NCBI GenBank assembly: GCA_938022165.1 | Contig: CALIEI010000050.1 | Location: forward strand, 1 to 35,218 | DNA length: 35,218 nt | From: an uncultured Saprospiraceae bacterium | GTDB lineage: Bacteria; Bacteroidota; Bacteroidia; Chitinophagales; Saprospiraceae | Direction of reading: 5' to 3' | The notes under the pieces: generated by a model | Databases searched by the model: none | What the model was told of the DNA's origin: nothing | What the model saw: only the letters and a program-made list of their open reading frames with translations | Made by a program: the position numbers and the translations under genes | Shown here: one piece after another, positions 25,786 through 34,372 of the stretch | Layout of the letters: each line of letters starts with the position of its first letter | Numbering within the stretch: the stretch's first letter is position 1

Positions 25786-26547
25786 TTAGTTGTCTCCATC
25801 AAACTCTTCGCTTTCATCTTCATAAGTATCCAATTCACCATCTAGATAGTCAACAGGCTCTTCGTTACCTAAGTAACTACTAGCTGATTCACCGATTCTA
25901 TAAGCAACTGTTATTCCAATAGAAGTATACCAGTCATTATCAAGTGAGTTAGCAGATTTACTTATACCGTCTAAGTAATCGTCAAGACCAGCAGTTAATG
26001 TTCCTTCTATACCGATAACTATTCGATCTAGATTGTATCTAATACCTAATCCCATAGGCACCACCATAGAAATATTTGGATTATCTCTGTTGGCATCTAA
26101 AGGGTCTAAAGGTCTAGAATCTGCTGTTAAAGTAACTTCAGCATCAGCATAATTCGCACCTACACCTAAATGTAAATAAGGTGTAAAAGCAGAATTAAAT
26201 CTCTTTTGGTTCTCATAAATGTTTACACCTAAAAGATTCCATTCTGCGCCTATAGTGAAATCAATCAAAGTAGACTCTGAAGAGAATCCTCTATTAGCTC
26301 TTTCTGGAAAGTTTAAGTCAGTGCTTTCATAAAATCCTAAGTTAGCGGACGCTCTTAAATCAAATTGAGGACTAAAATGGTATCTAGCAAACAATCCACC
26401 ACCAAATCCTAATGATTCAATGTCAATAACATTAGGAACAAGATCTCCGTGGAACAAGTTAACGCCACCTTTAAGACCAACTTCAAATTCTTGGGAATAA
26501 CCTATTGCGCAAGTTAATGCGAATACGAGGGTCAGTAATTTTCTCAT
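25786..26547 (-). CDS. DUF6089-type outer-membrane beta-barrel protein
   Basis: 253 residues with a Sec signal peptide (MRKLLTLVFALTCAIGYSQ). The mature part starts EFEVGLKGGVNLFHGDL, then GGGLFARYHFSP.FDLRASANLGFYE, FTIGAEWNLLGVN, FTPYLHLGVGANY, MGLGIRYNLDRIVIGIEGTLTAGLDDYLDG and WYTSIGITVAYRIG, a typical small 8-stranded barrel of the DUF6089 group. The C-terminal 35 residues form an acidic tail (DGELDTYEDESEEFDGDN) that could bind cations or stay disordered. Function unknown. It is transcribed away from the parA gene, and the 157-base region between them carries the partition-type motif. Confidence 0.85.
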   Translation of the reverse strand: MRKLLTLVFALTCAIGYSQEFEVGLKGGVNLFHGDLVPNVIDIESLGFGGGLFARYHFSPQFDLRASANLGFYESTDLNFPERANRGFSSESTLIDFTIGAEWNLLGVNIYENQKRFNSAFTPYLHLGVGANYADAEVTLTADSRPLDPLDANRDNPNISMVVPMGLGIRYNLDRIVIGIEGTLTAGLDDYLDGISKSANSLDNDWYTSIGITVAYRIGESASSYLGNEEPVDYLDGELDTYEDESEEFDGDN

Positions 26548-26673
26548 TGTAGTTTAATATATTTTTTCTCATATGAGTAAATCAATTACTTTGCCATATT
26601 TGGAAATTTGATAATAAGAAAATGCGTCAATCTATAATTTCTTTAAAAATGTTACATATACATATTATATTTT

Positions 26674-26692
26674 TTTGTAATATTGCGAATAT
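26674..26692 (+). promoter_or_regulatory. Single partition-type site just upstream of parA (putative autoregulatory operator)
   Basis: TTTGTAATAT followed by TGC and GAATAT: the hexamers TAATAT (26678) and GAATAT (26687) are 9 bases apart, the same arrangement as in the downstream array. The site ends 12 bases before the parA ATG, over the likely promoter or leader. In type Ib partition systems the ribbon-helix-helix protein commonly binds such a site to control its own operon. Confidence 0.55.
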
Positions 26693-26704
26693 AAAATTAT
26701 AATC

Positions 26705-27460
26705 ATGACAAATATTATTGCTATTGCAAATCATAAAGGAGGAGTTGGTAAGACTACATCTGTGCAAAACATTGGAGTTGCACTAAGTCAATTGGATAAT
26801 AAGGTACTTCTTATAGATCTAGATCCTCAAGCTAATTTGAGTGATTCCTTCGGTTACGAGGACGCCGAAACCAGTATATATGATGCATTAACTGACAAAG
26901 GCCCCGCTCCTATTCATAAAATCTCGGAAACACTATATTTGATACCCTCTAATCTAGATTTATCAGTGGCTGAGGTAGAATTGAGCAATATCCCTGGTCG
27001 TGAATATGTGCTTAGGGAACTTATCAATGGGTGGAAAGATGACTATGACTATGTCATAATCGATTGCCCACCATCTCTAGGCTTATTAACTATAAATGCT
27101 CTAACTGCTTGTCATGAGGTATATATCCCATTAGATGCCCAGTATTTCTCTATGAAAGGGCTTGATAAATTGATGTTTATACTAGAAAAGATCAAAGCTA
27201 GACTAAATAAAGAGGTAGAGGTAACTGGGGTCTTTTTGACTCAATTTGATAATCGTTTGGTGCTTAACAAGAATATCGCAGAAATGATTGAAGATTACTT
27301 CCCTAATAAGGTTTTTAAAACAAGAATCCGAAAGAATATAGCACTTGTAGAGGCGCCTATCGACGATCAAGACATTTTTGCATATGCGCCTGGAAGTAAT
27401 GGAGCTAAAGATTATAAAAACCTAAGTATTGAAATTGTAAACGCGCACAACAAAGCATGA
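26705..27460 (+). CDS. parA: ParA-family (type Ib-like) partition ATPase
   Basis: 251 residues. Deviant Walker A box KGGVGKTT at 11-18 with both signature lysines (Lys11, Lys16), Walker A' VLLIDLDPQANLS (Asp38, Asp40), Walker B YDYVIIDCPPSLGLL (Asp120) and PLDAQYFSMKGL as in ParA/Soj proteins. There is no N-terminal helix-turn-helix, so it is the small form seen in type Ib systems and in chromosomal or cargo-positioning ParAs. ParA dimers bind DNA nonspecifically in the ATP state and release when a partner protein triggers hydrolysis, which moves the partner's cargo. The partner is very likely the next gene, 50 bases downstream. A motif shared with the downstream array lies just upstream, consistent with autoregulation. 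Confidence 0.95.
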   Translation: MTNIIAIANHKGGVGKTTSVQNIGVALSQLDNKVLLIDLDPQANLSDSFGYEDAETSIYDALTDKGPAPIHKISETLYLIPSNLDLSVAEVELSNIPGREYVLRELINGWKDDYDYVIIDCPPSLGLLTINALTACHEVYIPLDAQYFSMKGLDKLMFILEKIKARLNKEVEVTGVFLTQFDNRLVLNKNIAEMIEDYFPNKVFKTRIRKNIALVEAPIDDQDIFAYAPGSNGAKDYKNLSIEIVNAHNKA

Positions 27461-27510
27461 TCAGTGCAATATGCTGTATATCAAGTTATTAAATCGTAAA
27501 TTTAAATAAA

Positions 27511-27858
27511 ATGGCCAAAGATTTTAAATCAAGAATCGGTAGCAAGAGGTTAAATACGCTAATCCCTGATAATGAACCGATAACTAAGCCAGCTGAAGAA
27601 GCGGCTGCCACAACAAAACCAGAAGTCAAAAAAGCAATCAAAGTTATTGCAGAACCGCAAGCCCCTACCCCACTTGAGTCAGTTGTTTCAACATTCAGAA
27701 TAAATACAGAGAAATTAAAGACAATAAAATCTATTGCTTTCTGGGATAGAAAGAAAATTCAAGACGTTTTTGATGAAGCCTTAGGTCAGTATATTGAGTC
27801 GCTGCCAAAAGCAACAGTAAAAAAAGCTATTGAAGAATATACAAAACGTACAAACTAA
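27511..27858 (+). CDS. Putative centromere-binding partner of ParA: basic N-terminal box plus ribbon-helix-helix
   Basis: 115 residues. The N-terminus (MAKDFKSRIGSKRLNTLIPD) is basic and resembles the ParA-activating box of ParB proteins (of the type LGRGL.ALIPD). Residues of about 21-57 are a Pro/Ala/Lys/Glu-rich linker, probably disordered. The C-terminal half reads as a ribbon-helix-helix: strand VVSTFRI (58-64), helix NTEKLKTIKSIAFW (65-78), turn DRK, helix KIQDVFDEALGQYIES (82-97), then a short helix. There is no ParB/Srx-type domain. This is the architecture of type Ib partners (ParG and omega group), which bind repeated short boxes. Assignment rests on architecture, position and the adjacent repeat array; no specific homologue is recognised. 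Confidence 0.8.
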   Translation: MAKDFKSRIGSKRLNTLIPDNEPITKPAEEAAATTKPEVKKAIKVIAEPQAPTPLESVVSTFRINTEKLKTIKSIAFWDRKKIQDVFDEALGQYIESLPKATVKKAIEEYTKRTN

Positions 27859-27914
27859 TATTTGTAATATTATATTTCATTGCTTACCGTCTTAATCTTA
27901 AATCATAAATACAT

Positions 27915-27953
27915 AAAAAAGGGAACGTGTCTAAAGGATACGTTCCCTTTTTT
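27915..27953 (+). terminator. Terminator of the parA operon
   Basis: AAAAAAGGGAACGTGTC (27915-27931) and GGATACGTTCCCTTTTTT (27936-27953) form an 11-bp stem with one G-T wobble, loop TAAA region, and a T6 tail. It lies 57 bases after the stop of the ribbon-helix-helix gene, so most of the array is outside the operon transcript. Confidence 0.9.
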
Positions 27954-28159
27954 ATTTCTACTATAAGAGGCGTTTACCCATTTATTATGAAATATTAGTA
28001 ATATCTGTAATAATAATTAGCATAAGCTATACACGATAATTATTGAAGCTGCAAAGACATCCCATCCTAGTATCATACCAGCATACTGAATATCAAAAAG
28101 ACTAATTCTCATCTCAAACAATTGAGTCCAATCTGGAAACTAGCGGATTGCAAAAAATA

Positions 28160-28327
28160 GGTTATTTTGGATGAGATTTTTTATTTCCGAAATTCAGTGA
28201 TGCCTGAGCATCAGTGCATTGAGAAAATGAAAAATATCGCTAAAATAACCATTTTGTGCTTTCGTGAGTTTTCGGAGTGGACTCACAATTCATTTATGAA
28301 TTCCGCATTTTTCTGAGAGTGAACTCC
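28160..28327. ncRNA. Possible structured RNA or DNA cruciform inside the array gap
   Basis: Falls in the one long gap between array clusters (28020-28360). GGTTATTTT (28160-28168) can pair with AAAATAACC (28242-28250), enclosing hairpin TGATGC (28198) / GCATCA (28208). A second hairpin runs 28274-28327: GGAGT..ACTC pairs with GAGT..ACTCC and encloses AATTCAT (28287) / ATGAATT (28296). No promoter or terminator was recognised, so both an RNA and a DNA role are speculative. Confidence 0.25.
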
Positions 28328-29669
28328 ATTATGAAACTTGATTTTCAGTATATAGTAGCAATATTATTCTGTAATATTTTTAATATAGTTAATACAAGCA
28401 TATTAACTTAATGCTGTTCACAATTAAAATAGTTGACAAAATTAGACCCCTGAGATCTATCCTAAATATTATATAGTAATTGTTGTAATATAGTTAATAT
28501 ATCATGCAGCACTGCGATAGTTTCATTGAATGAAATTGTGACTCATAAAATAAAAAGGCACAGAATTAATATTAATTAGCATTATTTGTAATACTCTTAA
28601 TATTGTTAATACGAAATAGCTAATGAATGATTAATAGATAAGATATACTAAGCGGTTCAACACTCAATATTTGTACATATTACTCTGTAATATAAATAGT
28701 AGCGTTTGAAGGAATAAATAGTTAGCAATTAGTGCACATTTTCTGCGATAATCAAAAGTTCAGGTAGATCTGAGGTAAATTGCGAAATAATGTTTGTAAT
28801 ATGTGTATTATTTATAATACATATTGGTATAACCCTTAAATACATGGCTATATAAAGTCTTTTGCCTTTGACTTGAAGACTATGACCTTTTAATGGTAAA
28901 ATGAGCACACAGGCTCTTATATTGGCTCATGTGCGTATTAAGATATAATTTATGCTAGCGTAGTAGTGGAACAGAACAGCTTACATTGTAATATAACATT
29001 ACACTCTTGCTTGTTTGTTTGTACTACAGTCCTGCATGAAAAACCAGAGTTCTAATAAGTTTTTAGTCTTATTGAGTTGAATGCTACTAGTAATGTTTGT
29101 AATACCATATTATACAGAAGTTGCGGGAATTACGAAATGAAGAGAGTTATTCTAAAAAGGGTATTGCTTAGAAAATGTGATACAGGTATTTTATCTATTT
29201 CATATATTACACATCTTACATATATGACTCTGTAAAGAATTGTTAATCCAATAAAACTAAAATTGGTCGAGAAATATAGGCTACTCAATTTTAAAATTAG
29301 TTCGTACTACCTAATTGGATAAATAATAATGATATTATAAATATTACAAATCATCTCTATATTACATATATTAATAATATTTATGCCGCTTTGTTCTCAT
29401 CTATTACATACAATCTAACAACTTACCGTTCTTGAAATCTGTTCTACTCCTACAAGCTGCACTAAATCTTCCCTCAATGGCAAATTTGCTTTTGTTTCAT
29501 TTATATTTTAATAGCGAAACAGAATAATTGACGGTTGATCTATTCGAAAGAGAACATAAGAATTGATTTAGGAAAAATTCAAAAATAATTTAAGGGATAA
29601 GATAGGGGGAAGCCTAGAATATTGGGTCTTATCTACAAGTGATCTAATTTAACTTTAAATTCCTGATAT

Positions 29670-30344
29670 ATGAGCTTGCAAAGAAACTTGATCGAACAAA
29701 TAGAATTATTTAACTGCCTTAATGATAATGAGAAAACGTTTTTAGCCGAACGATCAGAGATTAAAACAAAAGGCAGATATAACTATATTTATCTAGCTGA
29801 TGAGCCATCCTCTCACTTAAACATTTTATTAAAAGGTACCATTAAAATAGGTACACATTCAAGTGATGGAAAAGAGATCATAAAATCTATAATACACCCG
29901 CAGGCCATCTTTGGTGAAATGTGTATAATGGGTCAGCAAAAAAGAGTAGATTTTGCCAAATCTATGAGTAGTGGGGTAGAATACTTCACTGTAAATAAAG
30001 AAACCTTTTCTCAGCTTATGAAAAGCAATTCGACTTTGAGCCAAGAGTTCATGAGTGGAATTGGGGATAGATTAACAAGAGCAGAAACAAGGTTAGAATC
30101 TCTAATTTTCAAGGATGCAAGATCTAGAATTATTGACTTCTTGAAAGAGAGCCTAGAGAAAAGAGGAAGACAAGTGGGATTTGAGATGATGTTTAAGCAC
30201 TCTTTGACTCAACAAGATATCGCCAATTTAACAGGTACATCAAGACAAACTGTGACATCCGTATTAAATGAACTCAAAAAAGAGAACCTAATATACTTTA
30301 CAAGAAAAAGCATATTAGTACGAGATGTAGCTAAGTTAGCGTAA
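29670..30344 (+). CDS. Crp/Fnr-family transcriptional regulator
   Basis: 224 residues. The N-terminal cyclic-nucleotide-binding-like beta roll is at about 10-125 (ILLKGTIKIGTHSSDGKEIIKSIIHPQAIFGEMCIM), then a long dimer helix (about 125-150), then an HTH_Crp domain (SLTQQDIANLTGTSRQTVTSVLNELKKENLI) whose recognition helix carries TSRQTVTSVL. The cNMP phosphate-binding RxS/T pattern is not evident, and the Fnr [4Fe-4S] cysteine set is absent, so the signal is unknown. It starts 264 bases after the last array hexamer. The gene ends at its own terminator before metH. Confidence 0.93.
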   Translation: MSLQRNLIEQIELFNCLNDNEKTFLAERSEIKTKGRYNYIYLADEPSSHLNILLKGTIKIGTHSSDGKEIIKSIIHPQAIFGEMCIMGQQKRVDFAKSMSSGVEYFTVNKETFSQLMKSNSTLSQEFMSGIGDRLTRAETRLESLIFKDARSRIIDFLKESLEKRGRQVGFEMMFKHSLTQQDIANLTGTSRQTVTSVLNELKKENLIYFTRKSILVRDVAKLA

Positions 30345-30392
30345 GAATAATACATAATAAGATTTTTGATTAATATTATAGTAGTGTGGTTT

Positions 30393-30426
30393 AAAAGCTA
30401 CTTTCCATATGGGAAGTAGCTTTTTT
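30393..30426 (+). terminator. Terminator of the Crp/Fnr gene
   Basis: AAAAGCTACTTTCC (30393-30406) pairs with GGGAAGTAGCTTTT (30411-30424) around ATAT with one T-G wobble, followed by more T. It separates the regulator from metH. Confidence 0.9.
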
Positions 30427-30440
30427 ACATGTAATTAGAG

Positions 30441-30448
30441 TAAATTTG
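30441..30448 (+). promoter_or_regulatory. -7 promoter element of metH
   Basis: TAAATTTG matches TAnnTTTG exactly and ends 25 bases before the ATG at 30474. It lies just after the preceding terminator, so metH has its own promoter. No clear -33 box. No cobalamin or SAM riboswitch fits in the short space. Confidence 0.5.
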
Positions 30449-30473
30449 CATTCCAACATATAATCAGTGGACT

Positions 30474-33400
30474 ATGTCAGAAGTAAAAGATAAAGTAGAG
30501 GCTATTTTAAAAGATAGAATTATGGTGCTAGATGGTGCCATGGGTACTATGGTACAACGCTATAAATTAGATGAAGCTGCATTTAGAGGAGAGCAATTCA
30601 AGGACTTCCACCTAGATATACAAGGAAACAATGATATTCTATCCATAACCCAACCTAAGATTATACAAGAGATACATGAGGAGTATCTTGAAGCAGGTGC
30701 AGATATAATAGAAACAAATACTTTTAGTGCGACTAAAATTGCTCAAGCTGATTATGACATGCAAGATCAAGCTTATGCTATAAATTTTGAGTCTGCTAAA
30801 ATTGCAAAGGCAGCTGCAATAAAATATACTGAGAAAAATCCAGATAAACCTAGATTCGTTGCAGGTGCTTTCGGACCTACCAATAGAACTGCATCAATGT
30901 CTCCTGATGTAAATGATCCTGGATATAGAGCTGTGACTTTTGACGAATTGAAAGAAGCATACCTCGAACAAGCTAAAGGTCTCTTGGATGGAGGAGTAGA
31001 TATCTTTTTGGTAGAAACGATATTTGACACACTCAATGCAAAAGCAGCACTGTATGCCATCGACGAACTGATGAGTGAAAGGGGTGTTGAAATTCCAATT
31101 ATGATCTCTGGCACTATCACGGATGCCAGTGGTAGAACTTTATCTGGTCAAACAGTAGAAGCATTCTTAATTTCTGTAAGCCATATTCCATTATTAAGTA
31201 TAGGATTAAATTGTGCCTTAGGTGCTTCAGAAATGAGACCATATATAGAGGTGCTTTCCAAAAATGCTCCCTCTTTTATAAGTGCATATCCTAATGCAGG
31301 TCTTCCAAATGAATTTGGGGAATATGATCAAATGGCTTCAGAGATGAGAGTACACATTGAAGACTTTGCCAATAGTGGTTTTGTAAATATAGTAGGAGGC
31401 TGTTGTGGAACTACTCCAGATCATATTCGAGCTATGGCAGAAGGAGTTGTTGGTCTTAAACCTAGGCAAAAAAATAAACTAAAAAAACAAACTCGACTTA
31501 GTGGTTTGGAACCATTGATAATAAGACCAGAAACCAACTTTATTAATGTCGGTGAAAGAACTAATGTTACTGGTTCTAGAAAATTCGCAAGGTTAATCAA
31601 AGAGGAGAAATTGGCAGAAGCACTCGCAGTAGCAAGACAACAAGTAGAAGCAGGTGCTCAAGTTATTGATGTGAATATGGACGAAGGTCTTCTAGATAGT
31701 AAGGCAATGATGGTTAAGTTTCTACATTTAATTATGTCTGAACCAGATATTGCTAAGTTGCCTATCATGATTGACTCCTCTAAGTTTGACATCATTGAAG
31801 CTGGGCTAAAGTGTGTTCAAGGAAAATGTATTGTAAATAGTATTTCTTTAAAGGAAGGCGAAGAAGAATTTATTAGACAAGCTACTATTGTAAGGCGCTT
31901 TGGCGCAGCGGCAGTTGTAATGGCATTCGATGAAGTCGGACAAGCAGACACCAAAGAACGCAAAGTAGAAATTTGTGAGCGCGCCTTTAAGATTTTAACA
32001 GAACAGGTTGGATTTGATCCGACTGATATCATATTCGATCCAAACATATTCGCTGTTGCTACTGGAATAGAAGAACATAATGAATATGCCATCAATTTCA
32101 TTGAAGCCACTAGAGAAATAAAACTAAAGTGTCCAGGAGCAAAGGTAAGTGGGGGAGTAAGCAATATTTCTTTCTCCTTTAGAGGTAATAATAAGGTAAG
32201 AGAAGCTATGCACTCTGCTTTTCTATATCATGCTATCCAAGCTGGTATGGACATGGGAATTGTAAATGCAGGTATGGTAGAGGTCTATGAAGAAATACCA
32301 AAAGATCTTTTGACTTCAGTAGAAGATGTACTTTTCAATAGAAGACCGGATTCAACAGATAGGTTGACCGATCTTGCAGAAAGTTATAAAAACGTAGGAG
32401 GTAGATCAGTACAAAAGGATATAGCCTGGAGAGAAAGTACCGTAGAAGAAAGAATCTCTTACTCGCTTCGAAAAGGGATTACAGAATTTGTTGATGTCGA
32501 TATCGAAGAAGCAAGACAGAAGTATCCAAACCCTATTGATGTAATAGAAGGTCCGTTGATGGATGGAATGAATATCGTTGGTGATCTTTTTGGTGCAGGT
32601 AAAATGTTTTTGCCACAAGTGGTAAAAAGTGCTAGGGTAATGAAGCAAGCTGTAGCCATTCTTACACCTTATATAGAGGCAAGTAAACAAGGTGCCACTG
32701 CAAAAGGTAAAATTCTAATGGCAACCGTCAAGGGTGATGTGCATGATATAGGTAAAAATATAGTAGGGGTTGTATTGGGCTGCAACAACTATGAGATCAT
32801 TGATATGGGCGTAATGGTTCCAGCCAAAAAAATATTAGACGCTGCTATTGAGCATAACGTCGATGTGATTGGATTAAGTGGCCTGATCACACCATCACTT
32901 GATGAGATGGTCTATGTTGCATCAGAAATGGAGCGCTTAGGCATGGATATACCACTTATCATCGGAGGAGCTACTACTTCCAAAACACATACAGCAGTTA
33001 AAGTAGAACCAGAGTATAGTAAGGCTACTATTCATGTTTTAGATGCAAGTAAAAGTGTAGGGGTTGTATCCAAACTATTAAGTAAAGACGAAGAACAGAA
33101 GACAAAATTTTTAAATGATATAACTGCTGACTACGAAAAAGTTAGAGTTCAGAGAAGTAAAAGAAATGTAAGTAAGCAATACCTTCCTATAGCAGAGGCA
33201 AGAGAAAATAAATATAACATTGACTGGGATAACTACGCATTTCCAAAACCTACATTTATAGGAAACAAGTCTTTTAAAAATATAGATTTAAAAGATTTAG
33301 AAGAATTTATAGATTGGACACCATTCTTTAGTTCTTGGCAGCTCGCTGGGAAGTATCCTGCTATATTAACAGATGAAATAGTAGGCGAAGAATCTACCAA

Positions 33401-34157
33401 ACTATTCAATGATGCTCAAAAGATGTTGAAGCAGCTCATAGATGAAAAGTGGCTTAGTGCTAATGGTGTTATCGGTTTTTATCCTGCCAATGCAATAGAA
33501 GGAGACGCTACTGAGATATATAAAGATGAGCGTAGGGAGGTAGTCAGAGAGCAGCTGTATCATCTACGTCAGCAAAGAAAAAAGGCAGCTTCAAAACCCA
33601 ATATGAGCCTTGCTGATTTTGTGGCTCCTAAAGGAATGGGAGAGGACTATATTGGTGCTTTTGCTGTATCAGCTGGTCATGGGATAGAGGACCATGTCAA
33701 GAAGTTCGAGTCAGAAAACGATGATTATAGTGCTATCATGTTGAAGGCACTAGCGGATAGGTTCGCTGAGGCTGCGGCAGAATATATGCACTCGAAAGTA
33801 AGAAAAGAATATTGGGGGTATGCCAAAGATGAATCCCTAGACAATAATGCACTAATAAGTGAAAAATACCAAGGTATCAGGCCTGCGCCTGGATATCCTG
33901 CGTGCCCTGAACATACCGAAAAAGGCAAGCTCTGGGAGCTCTTAGATGCTGAAAAAGAAACGGGAATCAAACTAACCGAAAGCTTTGCGATGTATCCTGC
34001 GGCTTCTGTGAGTGGTTGGTACTTTGCACATCCAGATACCAAGTATTTTGGATTAGGCAGTATAAGTGAAGATCAAGTTGAAGATTATGCCAACAGAAAA
34101 GGTTGGGATAAAAGTAAATCCGAAAAATGGCTTGCACCCGTTCTAAACTATAAATAA
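30474..34157 (+). CDS. metH: Cobalamin-dependent methionine synthase
   Basis: 1227 residues, full length with all modules. The homocysteine-binding module (about 8-325) has the zinc cysteines Cys247 (GLNCALGA) and Cys310-Cys311 (GGCCGTTP), the same numbers as in E. coli MetH. The pterin/folate module (about 350-610) has [16 protein letters not shown] and [12 protein letters not shown]. The cobalamin part (about 640-880) has the cap helices, then [12 protein letters not shown] with the cobalt-ligand His757, and [14 protein letters not shown]. The C-terminal reactivation module (about 900-1225) ends ...[12 protein letters not shown]...[14 protein letters not shown], the SAM-binding site. The enzyme transfers methyl from 5-methyl-tetrahydrofolate to homocysteine in the cytoplasm. 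Expressed from its own promoter. Confidence 0.99.
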   Translation: MSEVKDKVEAILKDRIMVLDGAMGTMVQRYKLDEAAFRGEQFKDFHLDIQGNNDILSITQPKIIQEIHEEYLEAGADIIETNTFSATKIAQADYDMQDQAYAINFESAKIAKAAAIKYTEKNPDKPRFVAGAFGPTNRTASMSPDVNDPGYRAVTFDELKEAYLEQAKGLLDGGVDIFLVETIFDTLNAKAALYAIDELMSERGVEIPIMISGTITDASGRTLSGQTVEAFLISVSHIPLLSIGLNCALGASEMRPYIEVLSKNAPSFISAYPNAGLPNEFGEYDQMASEMRVHIEDFANSGFVNIVGGCCGTTPDHIRAMAEGVVGLKPRQKNKLKKQTRLSGLEPLIIRPETNFINVGERTNVTGSRKFARLIKEEKLAEALAVARQQVEAGAQVIDVNMDEGLLDSKAMMVKFLHLIMSEPDIAKLPIMIDSSKFDIIEAGLKCVQGKCIVNSISLKEGEEEFIRQATIVRRFGAAAVVMAFDEVGQADTKERKVEICERAFKILTEQVGFDPTDIIFDPNIFAVATGIEEHNEYAINFIEATREIKLKCPGAKVSGGVSNISFSFRGNNKVREAMHSAFLYHAIQAGMDMGIVNAGMVEVYEEIPKDLLTSVEDVLFNRRPDSTDRLTDLAESYKNVGGRSVQKDIAWRESTVEERISYSLRKGITEFVDVDIEEARQKYPNPIDVIEGPLMDGMNIVGDLFGAGKMFLPQVVKSARVMKQAVAILTPYIEASKQGATAKGKILMATVKGDVHDIGKNIVGVVLGCNNYEIIDMGVMVPAKKILDAAIEHNVDVIGLSGLITPSLDEMVYVASEMERLGMDIPLIIGGATTSKTHTAVKVEPEYSKATIHVLDASKSVGVVSKLLSKDEEQKTKFLNDITADYEKVRVQRSKRNVSKQYLPIAEARENKYNIDWDNYAFPKPTFIGNKSFKNIDLKDLEEFIDWTPFFSSWQLAGKYPAILTDEIVGEESTKLFNDAQKMLKQLIDEKWLSANGVIGFYPANAIEGDATEIYKDERREVVREQLYHLRQQRKKAASKPNMSLADFVAPKGMGEDYIGAFAVSAGHGIEDHVKKFESENDDYSAIMLKALADRFAEAAAEYMHSKVRKEYWGYAKDESLDNNALISEKYQGIRPAPGYPACPEHTEKGKLWELLDAEKETGIKLTESFAMYPAASVSGWYFAHPDTKYFGLGSISEDQVEDYANRKGWDKSKSEKWLAPVLNYK

Positions 34158-34199
34158 CCAAAGCATTCAATATAATTATCAAACTATATAATATATTGA

Positions 34200-34207
34200 T
34201 ACATTTG
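34200..34207 (+). promoter_or_regulatory. -7 promoter element of the Wzz-like gene
   Basis: TACATTTG matches TAnnTTTG exactly. The expected transcription start, a few bases further on, falls at or near the left arm of the folded leader at 34208-34356. No clear -33 TTG at about 34178. Confidence 0.5.
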
Positions 34208-34356
34208 CATATATCAATGGTTCGGTAACAAATTTTAAATCGCTGATAACCAGCATATCAAGATAATGGCAGCAAATCCTATAAATCTCAAAAATTCGAT
34301 TACTTACTCGAATTTGATTTATAATTTTACAGGAATTACCGAACCATTCATATATA
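34208..34356 (+). promoter_or_regulatory. Large multi-stem leader element before the polysaccharide gene
   Basis: Outer stem AATGGTTCGGTAA (34216-34228) with TTACCGAACCATT (34336-34348) is 13 perfect base pairs and extends outward by ATATAT pairing after one mismatch. An inner stem pairs AAATTTTAAATC (34230-34241) with GATTTATAATTT (34316-34327), one mismatch. Inside are two hairpins: GCTG (34242) / CAGC (34251) and AAATTCGA (34292-34299) / TCGAATTT (34308-34315). It ends about 17 bases before the Wzz-like ATG, so it would form a 5' leader. It could be an attenuator, a regulatory RNA, or a MITE-like insertion. Confidence 0.5.
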
Positions 34357-34372
34357 ATATATATGTAGCGCA

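Larger units (their letters stand above)
27861..29406. repeat. Centromere-like array: clusters of YTGTAATAY with hexamers in 9-bp register
   Basis: In the 1811-base non-coding stretch 27859-29669. Forward clusters start at 27865, 27999, 28372, 28477, 28589, 28688, 28797, 28989 and 29091; reverse clusters at 29204-29218, 29332-29382 and 29401. Typical clusters repeat a TAATAY-like hexamer every 9 bases: 28372, 28381, 28390; 28477, 28486, 28495; 28589, 28598, 28607; 28797, 28806, 28815; 29091, 29100, 29109. The reverse tract has hexamers at 29332, 29341, 29359, 29368 and 29377, all in the same 9-base phase. Nearly every cluster has TG directly before its best hexamer. Cluster-to-cluster spacing in the middle is about 100-115 bases. 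Too short and irregular for CRISPR; best read as a binding array for the ribbon-helix-helix protein. Confidence 0.75.

Noticed and set aside
26705-27858. Plasmid or integrative element carrying parA
   Set aside because: No replication, relaxase, integrase or attachment repeat was found; metH and other core genes follow closely. A fossil plasmid remains possible but has no direct support.
27861-29406. CRISPR array
   Set aside because: The repeated units are only 9-20 bases, imperfect, in both orientations and unevenly spaced; no cas genes are present.
27859-29669. Replication origin
   Set aside because: AT-rich and next to parA, but I saw no cluster of DnaA boxes; only one weak variant (TTATCTACA near 29626). 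No dnaA, rep or gidA gene is adjacent.
30345-30473. Cobalamin riboswitch before metH
   Set aside because: Only 129 bases separate the genes; they hold a terminator and a -7 box, and no B12-box was seen.
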